Source: DATAGF01 sp963835685
GTDB lineage: Bacteria; Actinomycetota; Thermoleophilia; Miltoncostaeales; Miltoncostaeaceae
Reading direction: 5' to 3'
DNA length: 64,000 bases
Assembly (NCBI GenBank): GCA_963835685.1
Contig: CAWIGI010000004.1
Location: 310,001 to 374,000, forward strand
The notes under the pieces are model-generated. The model made no database searches and was not told the DNA's origin. It saw only the letters and a list, made by a program, of their open reading frames with translations. Every line of letters starts with the position of its first letter. Position 1 is the stretch's first letter. The translations under genes were made by a program, and so were the position numbers. Below, in pieces: positions 62,433 through 64,000 of this stretch.

Positions 62433-62831
62433 CTAACGGCGCGCTCCCCCACGTCCCCCCTTGGGCAGCAGCGCCGCCAGGGCCTCGATGGTGTCCGCGT
62501 CGATAAACCCTTCGCCGGTGGGCTCGGGGTCGGTTGTGACCCTTGCGGCCCTGATGCCCAAGACGTTCAGGGCCTGGAAGTAGACAGGGCTCTCCGTTTG
62601 GAGAATGTGGCGGACGTTCTCGTAGTCCTCGGGGGCCATGTGGACGGCCGTCGCGTTCCCCGTGATCGTGAGCCAGTCGCCAGGCGATGGCGACGAGAAG
62701 CGGATGTCGACGACGTGGCCGGTTTCCAGCACGAGGTTGATTCGGCGCCTCTGCGAGGCCTGGAAGACATCGTTCCGGAAGACGGTCAGGCGGTACGTAT
62801 CGACCTTGGTGGGGAGAATCGGGGCGGGCAT
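62433..62831 (-). CDS. Hypothetical protein near the right end of the prophage
   Basis: 132 residues, beta-rich in appearance (YRLTVFRNDVFQASQRRRIN, LVLETGHVVDIRFSSPSPGDW, AVHMAPEDYENVRHIL, then ALNVLGIRAARV). No family recognised. GGAGG lies 6 nt before the ATG at 62831. Base composition is lower in GC than neighbouring chromosomal genes. It may be cargo or an early phage gene. Confidence 0.55.
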   Translation of the reverse strand: MPAPILPTKVDTYRLTVFRNDVFQASQRRRINLVLETGHVVDIRFSSPSPGDWLTITGNATAVHMAPEDYENVRHILQTESPVYFQALNVLGIRAARVTTDPEPTGEGFIDADTIEALAALLPKGGRGGARR

Positions 62832-63030
62832 CGGCTCCCTCCACAATCGGATGGCGATGGATCTGCCATCGGACGATTGATTCGCGCGAGCCCAGTCTGT
62901 CGCGAAATCGCTCCCGCCCGCAAGACTTCACACGGGGACGCCGTGGCTTTCCGTCAGATCTCGGGGCCGGGGCGTGTCAGCGCCGCCGGCCCACCTATAG
63001 TCGTGGGCGACCCTACGACGGCGGGGAGGC

Positions 63031-63049
63031 GTCTGTCCACGTCTGTCCG
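63031..63049 (+). repeat. Arm-type repeats, right end (GTCTGTCC twice)
   Basis: Two GTCTGTCC copies 10 bp apart, 55-75 bp inside the right att repeat, matching the pair at the left end. The 62832-63103 stretch holds no evident gene otherwise. Confidence 0.55.
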
Positions 63050-63103
63050 GGGTGAAAATCGCGAAGAGGCCGATGGGAATAGGGATTCGGCCTCATTCGG
63101 ACG

Positions 63104-63119
63104 GAACCAGCTCTTCTAG
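63104..63119 (+). other. attR-like direct repeat
   Basis: GAACCAGCTCTTCTAG, 15 of 16 identical to the prs 3' end at 58324-58339. It marks the right border of the element of about 4.8 kb. Confidence 0.75.
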
Positions 63120-63284
63120 GCGCCTGCGGTGTGGGCCGGCGGTCGAGCTCTCGCACGCCTGCCCCGATCGGGCCCCGCCGCGTCTACCGTCCGAAAGTCC
63201 AGTTTCCTCAAGCGGCTCGGCGGTGTGGACTTCACGGGTCACGGTGCACGCGACCGAGGGGGGCCAGGAGTGCAGGGCGCATGG

Positions 63285-63869
63285 ATGTTGACCAGGAAGA
63301 GGTTCATCGCCGGATCCGCCGGCGTGGCCGGGGTCGCGGCGATCTCGGTCGCGACGGGCGTCGAGCTGCTGTCCGGCCAGGGCGCGTCGTCGCTGCGCGA
63401 CGCGGAGCCGCTCGCGCTCGCGCTGGCGCTCGAGCGGCTGCAGGCGGCGTTCTACGCCGAGGCGCTCGCGGGCGGGGCGCTCGACGGCGAGGCGCTCGAC
63501 TTCGCGACCACGGCGTCCGAGCAGGAGGCCGAGCACGTCGCGCTGCTGACGCCGCTCGTGCCCGACCCGCCGGACGAGCCGACCTACGACTTCGGCGAGG
63601 ACGCGAGCGACCCCGCCGCGTTCGCGACCGCCGCGGCGTCCCTCGAGGACCTCGCGGTGGCGGCGTACAACGGCCTGCTGCCTGGGCTCACCGAGCGCGG
63701 CCTGGCGACGGCGAGCCGCATCGTCTCGGTTGACGCGCGCCACGCGGCGTGGATCCGGGCCATCAACGGCGACGACCCCGCGGCCGAGGCGACCGACCCC
63801 GGCATCCCGGCGAGCGAGGTCGTCGACCGCATCGAGGCGACGGGCTATCTGACGGAGGCGGGGCCATGA
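63285..63869 (+). CDS. Ferritin-like protein with Tat-type signal
   Basis: 194 residues. N-terminus LTRKRFIAGSAGVAGVAAIS resembles a Tat or related export signal. Ferritin-like helices follow (PLALALALERLQAAFYAEAL, FATTASEQEAEHVALLTPLV) with Glu and ExxH residues placed for a di-metal site. Such secreted proteins occur in pairs in Thermoleophilia-like genomes (recollection, not checked). The ATG at 63285 is preferred; an upstream in-frame start would lie across the spacer. Confidence 0.75.
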   Translation: MLTRKRFIAGSAGVAGVAAISVATGVELLSGQGASSLRDAEPLALALALERLQAAFYAEALAGGALDGEALDFATTASEQEAEHVALLTPLVPDPPDEPTYDFGEDASDPAAFATAAASLEDLAVAAYNGLLPGLTERGLATASRIVSVDARHAAWIRAINGDDPAAEATDPGIPASEVVDRIEATGYLTEAGP

Positions 63870-64000
63870 GCGGCCTGCGCCTAGACGACCTCGACCGCGA
63901 CGGGGCCCTGCGCGAGGCCGCGTCCCGGCTCCCCGAGTCCACGCGCCGCGCCTTCCTCGCGCGCGCGGGGGCCGGCGCCGCGGGCCTCCTGCTCGCGGGC
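63866..64000 (+). CDS. Second Tat-exported protein, ferritin-like by context (cut by window edge)
   Basis: Only 45 codons are visible: a short N-terminal region, then STRRAFLARAGAGAAGLLL, a clear twin-arginine signal. The ATG overlaps the stop of the preceding ferritin-like gene, so the two are translationally coupled and probably related. The mature part is outside the window. Confidence 0.6.
   Translation, partial: MSGLRLDDLDRDGALREAASRLPESTRRAFLARAGAGAAGLLLAG

Overview
This is about 64 kb of very GC-rich, gene-dense chromosome from an actinobacterium. Most genes abut through ATGA or GTGA overlaps, and GTG starts are common. DUF2469, CarD, PspAA/PspAB and Tat-exported ferritin-like proteins point to Actinomycetota. 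The gene order of the housekeeping block (tilS-hpt-ftsH-fol-coaX-dusB-lysS-clpC-radA-PIN/TRAM-ispD-ispF-cysS-rlmB-sigH) is the one known from Bacillus and relatives. A deep-branching class such as Thermoleophilia would fit; this is inference, with no 16S gene in the window.

Layout. 1-4.8 kb (minus strand) is a hopanoid operon: FPP synthase, HpnH, HpnG, HpnA and squalene-hopene cyclase (cut by the left edge). 4.9-10.6 kb holds a zinc alcohol dehydrogenase, a small putative DNA-binding protein, and a minus-strand operon (PAP2 phosphatase, membrane protein, ornithine carbamoyltransferase, rhomboid protease, DUF2007, FIST). 10.7-34.4 kb (almost all plus strand) is the housekeeping block. 34.4-45.8 kb is accessory: glycosyltransferase, methyltransferase, CoA transferase, acylphosphatase, PspA-PspAA, an Mhq-like quinone-detoxification operon with promoter and operator visible, HtpX-PspAB and small unknowns. 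45.8-50.2 kb carries an exonuclease/GIY-YIG fusion, a leaderless periplasmic-binding-protein homologue, MutY and MutT. 50.2-53.1 kb (minus) has PhoU and a cobalamin-riboswitch operon. That operon encodes a secreted DUF4430 protein and a secreted alpha-toroid protein, together resembling the two halves of animal transcobalamin/intrinsic factor. 53.1-58.3 kb has membrane and lipoprotein genes, tRNA-Gln, glmU and prs. 58.3-63.1 kb is a decayed prophage lodged in the 3' end of prs, with direct-repeat ends, paired arm-type repeats, an integrase stub fused to a capsid tail, terminase, HNH nuclease and strong hairpins. The window ends in two ferritin-like Tat substrates (the second is cut).

Cross-cutting features. 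Many genes have a TANNNT -10 box (often TACGCT, TAGCCT or TATCCT) 6-9 nt before the start codon, implying leaderless mRNAs. At least four otherwise conserved genes (hpnA, the dehydrogenase, ftsH, the toroid gene) are each broken by a single-base indel, which looks more like residual sequencing error than decay. Several GC-rich palindromic repeats recur in intergenic spaces.
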